DNA from: Gammaproteobacteria bacterium
Lineage (GTDB): Bacteria > Pseudomonadota > Gammaproteobacteria > Steroidobacterales > Woeseiaceae
Assembly (NCBI GenBank): GCA_029865385.1
Contig: JAOUGX010000012.1
Span: 1-64,000, forward strand
Length of the DNA: 64,000 nt
Direction: 5' to 3'
Under the pieces are notes generated by a model, which saw only the letters and a program-made list of their open reading frames with translations, did not search any database and was not told the DNA's origin. Positions within the stretch are counted from its first letter, which is position 1. Each line of letters starts with the position of its first letter. Positions 1-9,291 of the stretch are shown one piece after another. A program made the translations under genes and the position numbers.

Positions 1-44
1 ATCGAGCACCTGTTGCACGGCCGGCAGCTCGAGCGGCAGGTCCT

Positions 45-1436
45 TCAGGGCTCGGGATTCCAGCCGCCGCCCAGCGCCTTGTAGAGATCAATGATCGCGA
101 TAATCGACTGCCGCTGCGTTTCTGACTCGGCGAGTTCAGCGCTGAAGAGCGAACGTTCGATATCCAGAACTTCGAGATAACTGGTTACGCCGCCGTCGTA
201 ACGGGCGCGGGAGAGAACCGCCGCGCTGCGTGCCGCTTCAACCTGCCGGCGCCGAGCGGCATGCTCGTCGCGGTAGGTTCGTACCGCAACCAGCGCATCT
301 TCGACTTCCAGGAATGCACGCTGCACAGTCTGCTCATAGGAAAGCAAAGCCTGCTCGGTGCGAGCCCGTTCGATCGCAACGCGATTGCGGTTGCGGCCGG
401 CATTGAACAGGGGTGCGAAGATGTTTGCGCCGACATTCCAGAAATCAGAGTTGCCGGAGTTGAGGTCCGAGAGCTCGCCGCTTTCGAGACCCAGCGACCC
501 GGTTAATGAGAGCGACGGCCAGCGCGCTGCCTCGGCGACGCCGATTCTCGCAGTCTGAGCGGCTAGCTGGGCTTCGGCCGAGAGCACGTCGGGCCGTCGC
601 TGCAACAGTTCCGACGGCAGTCCTGCCGGAATATTGGGAGGCAACAGTTGTTGTCCAAGTGCAATACCCCGTGTAATTTCTCCGGGGTTTCGGCCGAGCA
701 GTACGCTAAGGAGGTTTTCGGTCTGTGCGACCGCGCGTTCGGCCACCGCCACTAATGCGCTGGCAACCGCGAGTTGGATTTCCGCCTGGTTGACGTCGAG
801 TAGCGGCACCGTGCCTTTCTCGAAGCGCGCGGCGATAATTTTCAGGCTATCCTGGCGTGCCGTTTCCGTGCGCTCGGCGATCGCGAGCTGGGCGTCCAGG
901 TCGCGAAGCAAAATGTAGGTGCTGGCGACGCTGGAGACAAGGCTGATAGTGATGCTGCGTCTCGACTCCTCAACGGCGTACAGCTCTGCGCGTGCCGCCT
1001 CGGTTGAACGCCGCAAGCGGCCAAAAAGGTCTACCTCGAAAAACGCGTCGGCAGCCAGGCGATAATTTTCCGTCGTGCCGTCAATAAGATTGCCCGGGAA
1101 CACGTTGCTACTGCCGCGCCCCCGGTTGCCGCCGCCGTTCACGTCAACGTTCGGAAGCTGGTCGGCGCGGGTCACGCCGAGAATCGCACGAAACTCCTCA
1201 ATTCGCGACACGGCGATGCCGAGGTCCTGGTTTTCCTGCAGCGCAATGCGGATCAGTTTCTGCAGCTCCGGATCGGCGAACAGATTCCACCACGGCGCGT
1301 TGGCGAAGCTCTCGCCTTCCTGCACCGGCTGCACATAACGTTCCGGCATGTCGACCTCGGGACGTTCGTAGTCTGGACCGAGCGCGCAGCCGCCCGCGAG
1401 CAACAGCAGCGACAGAGTGGCAAAGCGGCGAGGCAT
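45..1436 (-). CDS. RND efflux outer-membrane factor (OprM/NodT family lipoprotein)
   Basis: Outer-membrane channel of a tripartite RND efflux pump, 463 aa, the usual length for OprM/TolC-like factors. The N-terminus is a lipoprotein signal with lipobox LAGGC (Cys about residue 18), followed by the family opening GPDYERP. The two internal repeats of the OEP domain are visible, with the typical LLQRRPDVLSAEAQLAA segment in the middle and a C-terminal LYKALGGGW. I place the start at the ATG at 1436, which overlaps the TGA of the upstream RND gene (TGATG), so translation is probably coupled; an in-frame TTG one codon earlier is possible. It is the third gene of the minus-strand operon with the adaptor and pump. 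Confidence 0.95.
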   Translation of the reverse strand: MPRRFATLSLLLLAGGCALGPDYERPEVDMPERYVQPVQEGESFANAPWWNLFADPELQKLIRIALQENQDLGIAVSRIEEFRAILGVTRADQLPNVDVNGGGNRGRGSSNVFPGNLIDGTTENYRLAADAFFEVDLFGRLRRSTEAARAELYAVEESRRSITISLVSSVASTYILLRDLDAQLAIAERTETARQDSLKIIAARFEKGTVPLLDVNQAEIQLAVASALVAVAERAVAQTENLLSVLLGRNPGEITRGIALGQQLLPPNIPAGLPSELLQRRPDVLSAEAQLAAQTARIGVAEAARWPSLSLTGSLGLESGELSDLNSGNSDFWNVGANIFAPLFNAGRNRNRVAIERARTEQALLSYEQTVQRAFLEVEDALVAVRTYRDEHAARRRQVEAARSAAVLSRARYDGGVTSYLEVLDIERSLFSAELAESETQRQSIIAIIDLYKALGGGWNPEP

Positions 1437-4400
1437 CAAGACGACACACTCGGCACGGCGCGCCTGCTGAAGTATTTCTCGACGAACACGAACATCGCGG
1501 GAATCACCAGCACCCCGACGACCGTTGCTACCAGCATGCCGCTGAACACGGTCATACCCATGACTTTGCGCGCCTCCGCGCCGGCGCCGGTAGCGACGAG
1601 TAGCGGCAGTACGCCGAGGATGAAAGAGAAGGCCGTCATGAGGATCGGACGAAACCGCGATCGCGCCGCATCCAGGGCGGCTTGCACGGCGCTCTTGCCG
1701 GCAATCATTTCCTGGTTAGCGAACTCCACGATCAGGATGGCGTTCTTGGCCGCCATACCGATCAGCATCACGAGGCCGATTTGCGCGAACACATTGTTGA
1801 CGTAGCTCTCGCTGAACAATCGGGCAATCCACAGTCCGCCAACGGCGCCGAAAACCGCAATAGGCGTGCCGAGCAACACGGAGATCGGCAGCGCCCAGCT
1901 TTCATACTGTGCGGCGAGGATCAGGAAGACGAATACCAGCGCCATGACGAAGACCGCAGCGCCCGTGCCCGCGGCCGCCTTTTCCTGGTAGGACATGTCG
2001 GACCAGGCATAGCCCATGTCGGATGGCAGTGTTTCTTCGGCCACTTCCTCGAGTGCATCGAGGGCCTGGGCGGAACTGTAGCCGGCGGCAGGCTGGCCGG
2101 TCAGTTCTGCCGAACGAAACAGGTTGAATCGCGCCGTGAACTCGGCGCCTTGCGCCGGCCCGGTCGTTACCAGCGTAGACAGTGGCACCATGCTGCCTTC
2201 GTTGTTGCGCACGTAGAAACTGCGGATACCGTTCTCGCTGGCGCGGTACTCTGGCTCTGCCTGAACATACACCTTATAAAGACGGCCGAAGCGATTGAAG
2301 TCGTTGACGTACGCGCCGCCGAGGAATGCACCGATGGAGGTATTGATGTCAGCCAGTGGTACGCCGAGCTTCAGGGCCTTGGGCTTGTCGATGTCCAGGG
2401 CCACCTGCGGTACACCGGCGCGGTACAGCGTTCCGACGCTGGCAATTTCCGGCCGCGCACTCGCCGCTGCGATGAACTGGTCGGCCTGGTTCGCCAGGAA
2501 CTCAGGGGAATTGCCGCCCAGGTCCTGCAGCATCATGGTAAAGCCGGACCCGGTGCCGAGGCCGGGAATAGCCGGCGGCCCGAATGCGAAGGCCAGGGCT
2601 TCAGTAACCCGCGCGGCGAACTGCTCGTTGAGTCGTCGCACGATGTTCTGCGCGTTATCGCGCTCGTCCGGGCGATCGTCCCAATCCTTGAGCTGTATAA
2701 AAATGAATCCGGCGTTCGACGAGGTCGTCGACGTCAGCGCGCTGAAACCGCTCACGGCCGTAGCGCTCTCAATGGCATCGAATTCCGCGATGATCTTCTC
2801 GATGTCGGCCATAACCGCTTCGGTCCGCTCGAGCGATGCTGCGTCCGGCAGCTGCACCGCGGCGACCACGTAGCCCTGATCTTCCTCCGGCACGAAACCG
2901 CCCGGCAGCGCGGCAAATAACATGACGAGGCCTATGACCAGCGCAGCAAGCAGCGCGCCAGCCCGGATCAGACTGGTGGTGAAAAAGGCCGTGAATACCA
3001 TGAACTTTTCTGTAGCACGCTCGAACCCCCGGTTGAACGCCTGGAAGAAGCGGTCGAAAGTGCTCGTCTGTTCGCCCGGTGGCTTGAGCAGCGCCGCCGT
3101 CAATGCCGGGCTGAGTGTGAGCGCATTAATCGCGGAGATTGCCACTGATACCGCGATCGTGATCGCAAACTGTTGGTAGAGCCGACCCGTAATGCCACCC
3201 ATCATGGCTACCGGCACGAAAACTGCGATCAGCGATAGAGTCGTGGCAATAATCGGTGCCGACACCTCGCGCATCGCTTCGACGGTGGCTTCCTTCGATT
3301 TCATGCCACCTTCCATTTTCTTTGTGACCGCCTCGACGACCACGATGGCGTTGTCCACAACGATACCAATCCCCAGCACGAGGCCCAGCAGCGACAGTGT
3401 GTTGATGGAAAATCCGAGCAGCGGGAATACGGCGAAGGTACCGATAAGCGATACCGGCACAGCCAGCGTCGGGATCAAGGTCGCACGGGCGTTTTGCAGG
3501 AATATATAGACCACCAGGATAACCAGTCCGACCGCCTGGAAAATCGTGATGACAATCTCCCGGATACTAGCCTCCACGGGCCGCGTTGTATCAAGCGAGA
3601 CCACGTAGTCGAGGTCTTCCGGAAAACGTTGCTTGAGGCGATCCATCTCGGCGAAGACATTCCTGGCTACGTCGAGGCCGTTGGCGTCGGGCAGCTGGTA
3701 GATCGTCAGCGATGCCGTCGGTGCCTGGTTGAGCCTCGCTGACACGACATAGGCCTGCGTGCCGAGTTCGATGCGTGCTACGTCGCGCAGGAAGACCTGC
3801 GAGCCGTCTGGATTCGAGCGCACCACGACATTGCCGAATTCTTCGGCCGTGACCAGCCTGCCGGGGGTTTGCACGGTGTAGGTGAACTCGGTACCCGGCG
3901 GTGCGGGTGGACCGCCGATCTGGCCGGCCGGTATCAGCACGTTCTGCTGCCGCAGTGCGCTGGTAATGTCTGGCACGGTGATACCGAGCTTGGCCAGCTG
4001 GTCGGGCCGCACCCATACCCGCATTGCGTACTCAAACGAGGTACCGCCGACGACCGTGGCGGAGCCGATGCCCTGGATACGCGACAGTGCGTCGAGGACA
4101 TTGATGGTCGCGTAGTTGGTCAGGTAGTCGGCGTCGTAGGTGCCGTTTGGTGAGACCAGCGAAATGAGGAGCAGCGGGAACGAGAGCTGTTTCTTCACCG
4201 TCACACCGAGCCGCTTTACTTCCTCGGGCAGCAATGCCTGCGCTTCGGATACCCTGTTTTGGGTTAGCACGTTAGCCGTATCGAGGTTGGTGCCGACCTC
4301 GAACGAGACGTCCAGTTTCATCGAGCCGTCGCTGGCGTTGGTCGACTTCATGTAGATCATGTTTTCCACGCCATTGACCTTTTGCTCAATGGGTGTTGCG

Positions 4401-4582
4401 ACCGATTGCTCTACGTTGACGGCATTGGCCCCGGTATAGCTCGCCGTGACGGATACCATCGGTGGGGTGATCTCGGGATACTGGGCGATCGGCAAGGAGT
4501 TCATCGCGAGCAGTCCTACGAGGACCATGATTATCGCGATCACCATGGCGACAATCGGTCGGCGAACGAAAAACTCAGCCAT
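1436..4582 (-). CDS. RND multidrug efflux pump, HAE1 family (MexB/AcrB-like)
   Basis: Inner-membrane proton/drug antiporter of 1048 aa, the canonical size. It begins MAEFFVRRPIVAMVIAIIMV and shows two repeats of membrane helices separated by large periplasmic loops. In TM4 the motif is GIVVDNAIVVVEA: the first acidic residue of the AcrB D407/D408 pair is kept and the second is Asn, a variation known in other RND proteins. The TM10 lysine is present in MAAKNAILIVEFANQE. The Phe-rich porter and TolC-docking regions look complete. It lies 3 bases after the adaptor gene and touches the outer-membrane factor gene, giving adaptor-pump-channel order. No TetR- or MarR-type regulator gene is visible next to it. 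The drug substrate cannot be predicted from sequence alone. Confidence 0.97.
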   Translation of the reverse strand: MAEFFVRRPIVAMVIAIIMVLVGLLAMNSLPIAQYPEITPPMVSVTASYTGANAVNVEQSVATPIEQKVNGVENMIYMKSTNASDGSMKLDVSFEVGTNLDTANVLTQNRVSEAQALLPEEVKRLGVTVKKQLSFPLLLISLVSPNGTYDADYLTNYATINVLDALSRIQGIGSATVVGGTSFEYAMRVWVRPDQLAKLGITVPDITSALRQQNVLIPAGQIGGPPAPPGTEFTYTVQTPGRLVTAEEFGNVVVRSNPDGSQVFLRDVARIELGTQAYVVSARLNQAPTASLTIYQLPDANGLDVARNVFAEMDRLKQRFPEDLDYVVSLDTTRPVEASIREIVITIFQAVGLVILVVYIFLQNARATLIPTLAVPVSLIGTFAVFPLLGFSINTLSLLGLVLGIGIVVDNAIVVVEAVTKKMEGGMKSKEATVEAMREVSAPIIATTLSLIAVFVPVAMMGGITGRLYQQFAITIAVSVAISAINALTLSPALTAALLKPPGEQTSTFDRFFQAFNRGFERATEKFMVFTAFFTTSLIRAGALLAALVIGLVMLFAALPGGFVPEEDQGYVVAAVQLPDAASLERTEAVMADIEKIIAEFDAIESATAVSGFSALTSTTSSNAGFIFIQLKDWDDRPDERDNAQNIVRRLNEQFAARVTEALAFAFGPPAIPGLGTGSGFTMMLQDLGGNSPEFLANQADQFIAAASARPEIASVGTLYRAGVPQVALDIDKPKALKLGVPLADINTSIGAFLGGAYVNDFNRFGRLYKVYVQAEPEYRASENGIRSFYVRNNEGSMVPLSTLVTTGPAQGAEFTARFNLFRSAELTGQPAAGYSSAQALDALEEVAEETLPSDMGYAWSDMSYQEKAAAGTGAAVFVMALVFVFLILAAQYESWALPISVLLGTPIAVFGAVGGLWIARLFSESYVNNVFAQIGLVMLIGMAAKNAILIVEFANQEMIAGKSAVQAALDAARSRFRPILMTAFSFILGVLPLLVATGAGAEARKVMGMTVFSGMLVATVVGVLVIPAMFVFVEKYFSRRAVPSVSS

Positions 4583-4585
4583 CGT

Positions 4586-5758
4586 TTATTCCTGCTCTGC
4601 GGTGACGGATGCTTCCGGGTCCGTCGGCACGACGCTCATGCCCGTGCGCAGGCGCTGCAGACCTTCCAGTGCGATACGCTCGCTGACCTTCAGGCCGGAA
4701 TCGACGATCCACAGCCCGTCGGTGCGCGGCCCCATCACGACGCGGCGCAGCTCTACGGTATTGTCATCGGCGACCACCGCGAGTTGGAAAAGACCCTGGG
4801 TCTCCATTACGGCGCGTTGTGGCACGGCAATCGCGCCGCTGCGCATCTCGACCATGCCACGCACGCGGGCGAACTGCCCCGGGAGCACCAGTCGTTCGGG
4901 ATTCGGAAAATCGGCTTCGAGTGTCAGTGTGCCGGTCGTTGGATCTATCGCGGCGTTGAACGTTACGACCCGACCGCGATGCGCATGGATCGTGTTGTCC
5001 GCAAGAATCAGTTGCAGTCCCGCGTCCGTGGCATCCTTCGTATCGATGTTCCGCATCTCGCTCGCGAAACGGCGGCGGAAACGCAGGTACTCACGTTCGT
5101 TGATGGAAAAACGCACGCGGATGGGGTCGGTCTGGGACACGACATTCAGTACGACCGGATTCGGCGAACGGCCGACGTATTCGCCGACCTTGGCCTGCGT
5201 GATTCCGACGAGGCCCGCCACCGGCGCAGTGATTCGCGTGTAGCCGAGCTGGATTTTCGCTTGCTCGACCTGGGCCTCGGCCGCCTGCATGGCGCCCTCG
5301 GCCGCTTCGAACTGCGCGATGGCCGCGTCGAGATCCTGCTTGCTGACCGCGTCCATCTCGGCCAGCGGCCGGATGCGGTCGAGGTCGCTGCGGGCTTTCG
5401 CAAGCCCCGTTCGCGCCTGGGCAAGACGGCCCTTTGCCTCGGCCACTTGTGATTGGTAAGGCCGCGCATCGATGACATACAGCAGCTGTCCCTTGGTCAC
5501 CGGCCGGCCTTCGAGAAAATGCATTTCCTCGAGTACGCCGTCCACGCGGGCCCTGATCGGGATGTCCACGGAGCCCTCGGTCTGGCCGACCATGTCGAGG
5601 TACAGCGGGATGTCACGCGCCTCGACATTCAGTACGGCGACCTTGAGCGGCGGTGCGACGCGTGGAGCCTCCTGCTCGCAGGCGGCCACGCAGAGAACCA
5701 TGGCAACGAGCGCCAGAAATGGGCGCAGGGGGCCGGAAAACGATGCTGTCAGGGGCAT
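4586..5758 (-). CDS. RND efflux periplasmic adaptor (MexA/AcrA-like lipoprotein)
   Basis: Membrane-fusion subunit that links the RND pump to the outer-membrane channel. I choose the ATG at 5758 (MPLTASFSG...), giving 390 aa with a signal peptide ending in lipobox VAAC, as in MexA/AcrA; the longer open frame upstream lacks a signal peptide and is not family-like. Visible in order are the first barrel-sandwich half (VDGVLEEMHFLEGRPVTKGQLL), an alpha-helical hairpin rich in Ala/Glu/Gln, the second sandwich half (ITAPVAGLVGITQAKVGEYV), and the beta-barrel with PGQFARVRGMVE. It is the first gene of the operon, so the promoter should lie in the 5759-6314 intergenic region. Confidence 0.93.
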   Translation of the reverse strand: MPLTASFSGPLRPFLALVAMVLCVAACEQEAPRVAPPLKVAVLNVEARDIPLYLDMVGQTEGSVDIPIRARVDGVLEEMHFLEGRPVTKGQLLYVIDARPYQSQVAEAKGRLAQARTGLAKARSDLDRIRPLAEMDAVSKQDLDAAIAQFEAAEGAMQAAEAQVEQAKIQLGYTRITAPVAGLVGITQAKVGEYVGRSPNPVVLNVVSQTDPIRVRFSINEREYLRFRRRFASEMRNIDTKDATDAGLQLILADNTIHAHRGRVVTFNAAIDPTTGTLTLEADFPNPERLVLPGQFARVRGMVEMRSGAIAVPQRAVMETQGLFQLAVVADDNTVELRRVVMGPRTDGLWIVDSGLKVSERIALEGLQRLRTGMSVVPTDPEASVTAEQE

Positions 5759-6314
5759 TCTTAAAAGGTCCTTCGGTATCTTTCGAGTACGCCGGGGCGC
5801 ATGGGAGGCGTTCCTGTGTCCATGATCTTTTTTGTCGATACTGGACCAGGCTCGGCGATCTCGTCCCGGGCCTGGCTCACGCTTGTTGTCCGGCGCAGGT
5901 AATGCCTGGCCGGTGTATTGCCAATAGCTGCTTTCGGGTTGAATTGCATGAATGCGAATCCGGCGCAGCATACCAAGTTGCCGCCCGGAAATGTTGCCAA
6001 AGAAGGACAATCTTTTGGTAATTCATGACAGGGACTCAGGCAAGCCTGTCATCAAAAGATACAATATTGTCGTCAATTACCAATTATTGCGGGCATCGAG
6101 CGCATACTATCGCGATGTTTTGACAGCTCGCCCGGCCGCATCAACGTCATCCACCTTACGTGGATCCCCACAGGTGCATTTTATGAACCGCGTTTTTCCT
6201 TTCGTATCTTTTCCCGTAAAGCAGCAGGCGTCGAGTGCCGGCTGCGAAGAAGCACTCGAGCAACGGGGCTCGGCGAAGTCTGCAAGGCATTTGGCGAGCC
6301 CGGCCGCCGCGCTG
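5759..6314. promoter_or_regulatory. Divergent intergenic region upstream of efflux operon and VOC gene
   Basis: This 556-bp stretch separates the minus-strand efflux operon from the plus-strand VOC gene. Open frames crossing it look like noise. Its main structure is a nested inverted repeat at 6010-6060: inner arms ATGACAGG (6025-6032) and CCTGTCAT (6045-6052) separated by 12 bases, and outer arms ATCTTTTG (6010-6017) and CAAAAGAT (6053-6060). GGTAATT and AATTACC also flank the area at roughly 6017 and 6075. The arrangement could be an operator or an RNA hairpin. No regulator gene is adjacent, so any regulator would act in trans. Confidence 0.45.
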
Positions 6315-7277
6315 ATGTCGGTACCGTACCCGCTCAAAAGCGATGACAAATGCGCTGCTCACGCCGGCCGGTTTGCGGAGCGCGCGCGGACGAGCTTGAA
6401 TCGCCTTGCAGTCGTGTGCCTGCTGGCATTGTTCAGTCAGGTTACGCCGGCCGACGACGCCAAGGCGCTGCCCCCTCTGCCGCCGCTCGCCGACCCGCCC
6501 ACGCACCTGCAACTCCCGGGCAAATTCGTCTGGGCAGACCTGTTTGTCGAGGACGACGACAAGGCGAGGCAGTTTTATTCGCAATTGCTTGGCTGGACGT
6601 GGCGCACGATCGGCAGCGGCCCCGACGCTTACGACCTGGCAGAAAATGACGGCATTCCGATAGCAGGCCTCGTGCAACGCGACCGTCAGAAGGGCGAAGT
6701 CGCTGGCGGGATCTGGATCTCTTACGTGTCGGTCCCCGATCCCGGGGCCTCAGCCAGTCAAATAGTCTCACTGGGCGGCAAAACGCTGGTGCCGGTTACG
6801 CAGGTGAACGGGCGCGGCGATTTCGCCATTTTTTCCGACCCCGCGGGCGCGCTGTTTGGCATTGCGCGCTCGGACAGCGGAGATCCCCCCGATTACCAGT
6901 CGCGGATCGGCGACTGGATCTGGATCCAGCTCGCCGCGAGGGATGCGACGCAGGCTGCGAAGTTCTATTCCGCCGTCGCCGGTTTCGACATGACGGAGCG
7001 CCCTGATACCGGGGCGGCCGAGGATCTGCTGCTGGTTTCTGGCGGTTACGCCCGGGCCGGCATCAGCCAGGTGGATGACGACCGGCCACCGGTCTGGGTA
7101 CCCTTCGTGCGCGTCGGGAATGCGGCAGGCGCCGCGGAGCGAGCGGTCGCGCTCGGCGCGGAACTGATCCTGCCGCCTCAGGATGACATCATGGGCGGTG
7201 ATCTTGTGGTGATCGCCGATCCCGCCGGAGCGGTCCTCGGTTTGTTGACCTGGGACTACGAGGAGACAGGCGAATGA
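6315..7277 (+). CDS. Exported protein with two VOC (glyoxalase/bleomycin-resistance) domains
   Basis: About 320 aa from the ATG at 6315; a TTG at 6396 would give a shorter form that begins directly with a hydrophobic leader (NRLAVVCLLALFSQVTPADD). The mature part contains two vicinal-oxygen-chelate modules in tandem: the first around KFVWADLFVEDDDKARQFYSQLLGWTW and the second around DWIWIQLAARDATQAAKFYSAVAGFDM, each ending in an FSDPAGALFGI or IADPAGAVLGLL strand. Tandem VOC proteins bind a metal or small molecule; the substrate here is unknown. A secreted or periplasmic VOC protein is less usual than the cytosolic form. Its 3' end overlaps the next lipoprotein gene by 4 bases (ATGA), suggesting an operon. 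Confidence 0.8.
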   Translation: MSVPYPLKSDDKCAAHAGRFAERARTSLNRLAVVCLLALFSQVTPADDAKALPPLPPLADPPTHLQLPGKFVWADLFVEDDDKARQFYSQLLGWTWRTIGSGPDAYDLAENDGIPIAGLVQRDRQKGEVAGGIWISYVSVPDPGASASQIVSLGGKTLVPVTQVNGRGDFAIFSDPAGALFGIARSDSGDPPDYQSRIGDWIWIQLAARDATQAAKFYSAVAGFDMTERPDTGAAEDLLLVSGGYARAGISQVDDDRPPVWVPFVRVGNAAGAAERAVALGAELILPPQDDIMGGDLVVIADPAGAVLGLLTWDYEETGE

Positions 7278-7636
7278 CAATCCGGATACCCTTGATACGT
7301 AGGCTGACGCTTGCGGGAGCCGTTCTCGCGAGCGCGTTTCTGGCAGCAGGCTGCACTTCCTCGGGCGGTTACAGCCCGACGGTTTACGGATCGGTCGGTG
7401 TTGGCCGCGGCTACTACGGCGGCTACGGCGGCGGCTATTACAGCCCCTGGTACGGGCGGCCTTATCCGCCGTACGGCGTCCGGCCGCCGGGCATGCGCCC
7501 GCCACCCATGTCCGGACCGCCGCGTCCGATGAATCCGATCGAAAGGCGACCGAGCCCCGGACGCATGCCATCGATGGGCGGGCCCGGACGCATGCCGTCG
7601 ATCCCGTCGATGCCGCGTCCGGCGATGCGACGCTGA
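7274..7636 (+). CDS. Small Gly/Tyr/Pro-rich lipoprotein
   Basis: A 120-aa protein with a clear lipoprotein signal (SAFLAAGC, lipobox LAAGC region near residue 27). The mature part begins with Gly/Tyr repeats (GRGYYGGYGGGYYSPWYGRPYPPYG) and then becomes Pro/Arg/Met rich (RPPGMRPPPMSGPPRP, PGRMPSMGGPGRMPSIPSMPRP). No known domain is evident; such low-complexity surface lipoproteins are common and poorly characterised. It is translationally coupled to the VOC gene through ATGA. Low-complexity composition makes homology search unreliable, so function is unknown. Confidence 0.75.
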   Translation: MTIRIPLIRRLTLAGAVLASAFLAAGCTSSGGYSPTVYGSVGVGRGYYGGYGGGYYSPWYGRPYPPYGVRPPGMRPPPMSGPPRPMNPIERRPSPGRMPSMGGPGRMPSIPSMPRPAMRR

Positions 7637-7801
7637 GCAGCGGCGATTCGACGAACGGTAACAAACGGTAACAACAGGGTGCGTGTGCGACGTCTTTCCG
7701 GTTTCATTCATTGCCTGCCGTGGCAATGCAGGACGAATGCTGATCGCTTGAAACGGTTGGCTTGTTCACTCTACTTCACACGGACGACTATCAAATTGCG
7801 G

Positions 7802-8641
7802 ATGAAAAATCACACTCGAAATGCGGGTCTGTTACTGGCCCTTTTTGCAAGCAGCGCGTCGTTGGCGGAGACCTGGCACGCCGATCCGATTTCCGGGTGC
7901 ACCGTGTTTGACAAGGAGGACCCGAAAACGGCGGTACTGGTCTCCTGGTCAGGCGATTGCGACGAGAACAATCACGCCAGCGGCAACGGTGTCTTGAGCT
8001 GGATCGATGATGGCAAATTGCTCGGCCGGTACGACGGGGCGATGGCCGGGGGCAAGGTAAATGGTCAGGGTATCTTGTATATCGTCAGCGCTGCGGGCGG
8101 CCATGACCGGTTTGAAGGCCAGTTCAAGGACAACGAGATTGACGGATTTCTGGTTGCGAAAACGGCCGAGGGCATAACGTTCGAAGGTCGGATGAGCAGC
8201 GTCGAACTGTCCGGTAATGGCGTGTTGAAAACGCCGGTCGGCGACCAGTATACGGGCGATCTGTTGAACGGCAAGATGCATGGAACAGGCCACCTCATAA
8301 AGGCGAGCGGTGAGCAGTATCGCGGTCGTTTCGAGAATGATGAGCTCGAAGGCAGCGGTGAGTGGCTCGGCGTCAACGGCGATTACTACAAAGGCAACTT
8401 TCTGGTGGGAGTATTTTCGGGTGAAGGACGCTACGAAGGCGTTGACGGCGATCTGTACGAAGGCGAATTTGCTGACGGTCTTCCAGACGGCAAGGGTCGA
8501 TTCACAGCTGCGGATGGGCGGGTCATAACAGGACAATTCAAGGCGGGTTGGCCGGACGGGGAGGTCACGGTCACGACGTCCGATGGTATATCACTGGTTG
8601 AAACGTGGCGTGACGGCAATCGGGAGGGTAGTGAACAATGA
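7802..8641 (+). CDS. Secreted MORN-repeat protein
   Basis: Starts at the ATG at 7802 (MKNHTRNAGLLLALFASSASLA) with a good signal peptide; the open frame extends upstream to 7679 but without signal-like sequence. The 279-aa product is mostly MORN-type repeats, roughly eight or nine units of the pattern Y-x-G-x-F-x-x-G-x-x-x-G-x-G, for example YTGDLLNGKMHGTGHL, YRGRFENDELEGSGEW and YEGEFADGLPDGKGRF. MORN repeats form a beta-ribbon used for lipid or protein contacts. The stop codon overlaps the start of the following glycine-zipper gene (ATGA), so the two are likely co-expressed. Confidence 0.85.
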   Translation: MKNHTRNAGLLLALFASSASLAETWHADPISGCTVFDKEDPKTAVLVSWSGDCDENNHASGNGVLSWIDDGKLLGRYDGAMAGGKVNGQGILYIVSAAGGHDRFEGQFKDNEIDGFLVAKTAEGITFEGRMSSVELSGNGVLKTPVGDQYTGDLLNGKMHGTGHLIKASGEQYRGRFENDELEGSGEWLGVNGDYYKGNFLVGVFSGEGRYEGVDGDLYEGEFADGLPDGKGRFTAADGRVITGQFKAGWPDGEVTVTTSDGISLVETWRDGNREGSEQ

Positions 8642-9138
8642 AACGTCTCACCGCGGTCTTCGTGACGGGCATTATCGCGGCAGCCCTTGGAATGCCGGTT
8701 GCACACGCCGGTCTGTTCGACGGTGCGCTGGGCGGCGCGATTCTCGGCAACATGGTCGGTGGTCGCAAGGCGGCGCGGACCGGGGCGATTATCGGCGGTG
8801 TCGTCGGTATGGCAAACTCGTCCGGTCAACGAAAACGGCAGCAGCAACAACAGGAGGAGGCGGAGCGACGCCGGGCCGAGTGGGAGGCACAGCAGCAGGC
8901 CGAAGTTGAAAGGATCGAACAGCAACGCGCCGCAGCGCCGGTCGCGGCTGCCAACGAGACATTGATTGTCGAGACACAAAAGTCGTTGATTCGACTGGGC
9001 TACGAACCGGGCCCTTTGGGCCAGGCGGGGCCCGAATTGACCGGGGCGGTAATGCTGTACCAGAAAAGCAAGGGTCTGCTCGAGACCGGCGACGTGTCGC
9101 AGGCACTCCTGACCCACATGCTGCGCAACGGCGGCTGA
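8638..9138 (+). CDS. Exported glycine-zipper protein with peptidoglycan-binding-like C-terminus
   Basis: A 166-aa protein with signal peptide (cleavage near AHAG), then a glycine-zipper segment GGAILGNMVGGRKAARTGAIIGGVVG that could insert in or associate with the membrane. A charged Gln/Glu/Arg coiled-coil-like stretch follows at roughly residues 62-100. The C-terminal 55 residues (VETQKSLIRLGYEPGPLGQAGPELTGAVMLYQKSKGL) resemble the PG_binding_1 fold. The architecture fits an envelope protein bridging membrane and peptidoglycan. It is coupled to the MORN gene by a 4-base overlap. Confidence 0.8.
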   Translation: MKRLTAVFVTGIIAAALGMPVAHAGLFDGALGGAILGNMVGGRKAARTGAIIGGVVGMANSSGQRKRQQQQQEEAERRRAEWEAQQQAEVERIEQQRAAAPVAAANETLIVETQKSLIRLGYEPGPLGQAGPELTGAVMLYQKSKGLLETGDVSQALLTHMLRNGG

Positions 9139-9225
9139 CGGAGTGACCCGTGAAAATCGAAACGCGCCGGAGCCGCACAGAAACCTTATGCATGCTGTCA
9201 GTGCGACGTCGAAAGCTTGCGCAGC

Positions 9226-9253
9226 TTGCCGCACAGGGCTGATTTAGTTAAAT
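9226..9253 (+). promoter_or_regulatory. Possible sigma70-type promoter upstream of the 9292 gene
   Basis: TTGCCG at 9226-9231 and TTAAAT at 9248-9253 are separated by 16 bases and lie about 40 bases before the ATG at 9292. The match is moderate and in a GC-rich background the AT-rich hexamer stands out. This is inference from sequence only. Confidence 0.3.
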
Positions 9254-9291
9254 TCCGCCACCCACTTTTGTCAACACAACTGGAATAAGCA

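Noticed and set aside
1-44. Possible start of a further minus-strand gene after the efflux operon
   Set aside because: Only 44 bases are in the window. No start or motif can be supported.
9139-9291. Small RNA or gene between the glycine-zipper gene and the 9292 gene
   Set aside because: The 153 bases show only a possible promoter; no terminator pair or reading frame supports an RNA or gene.
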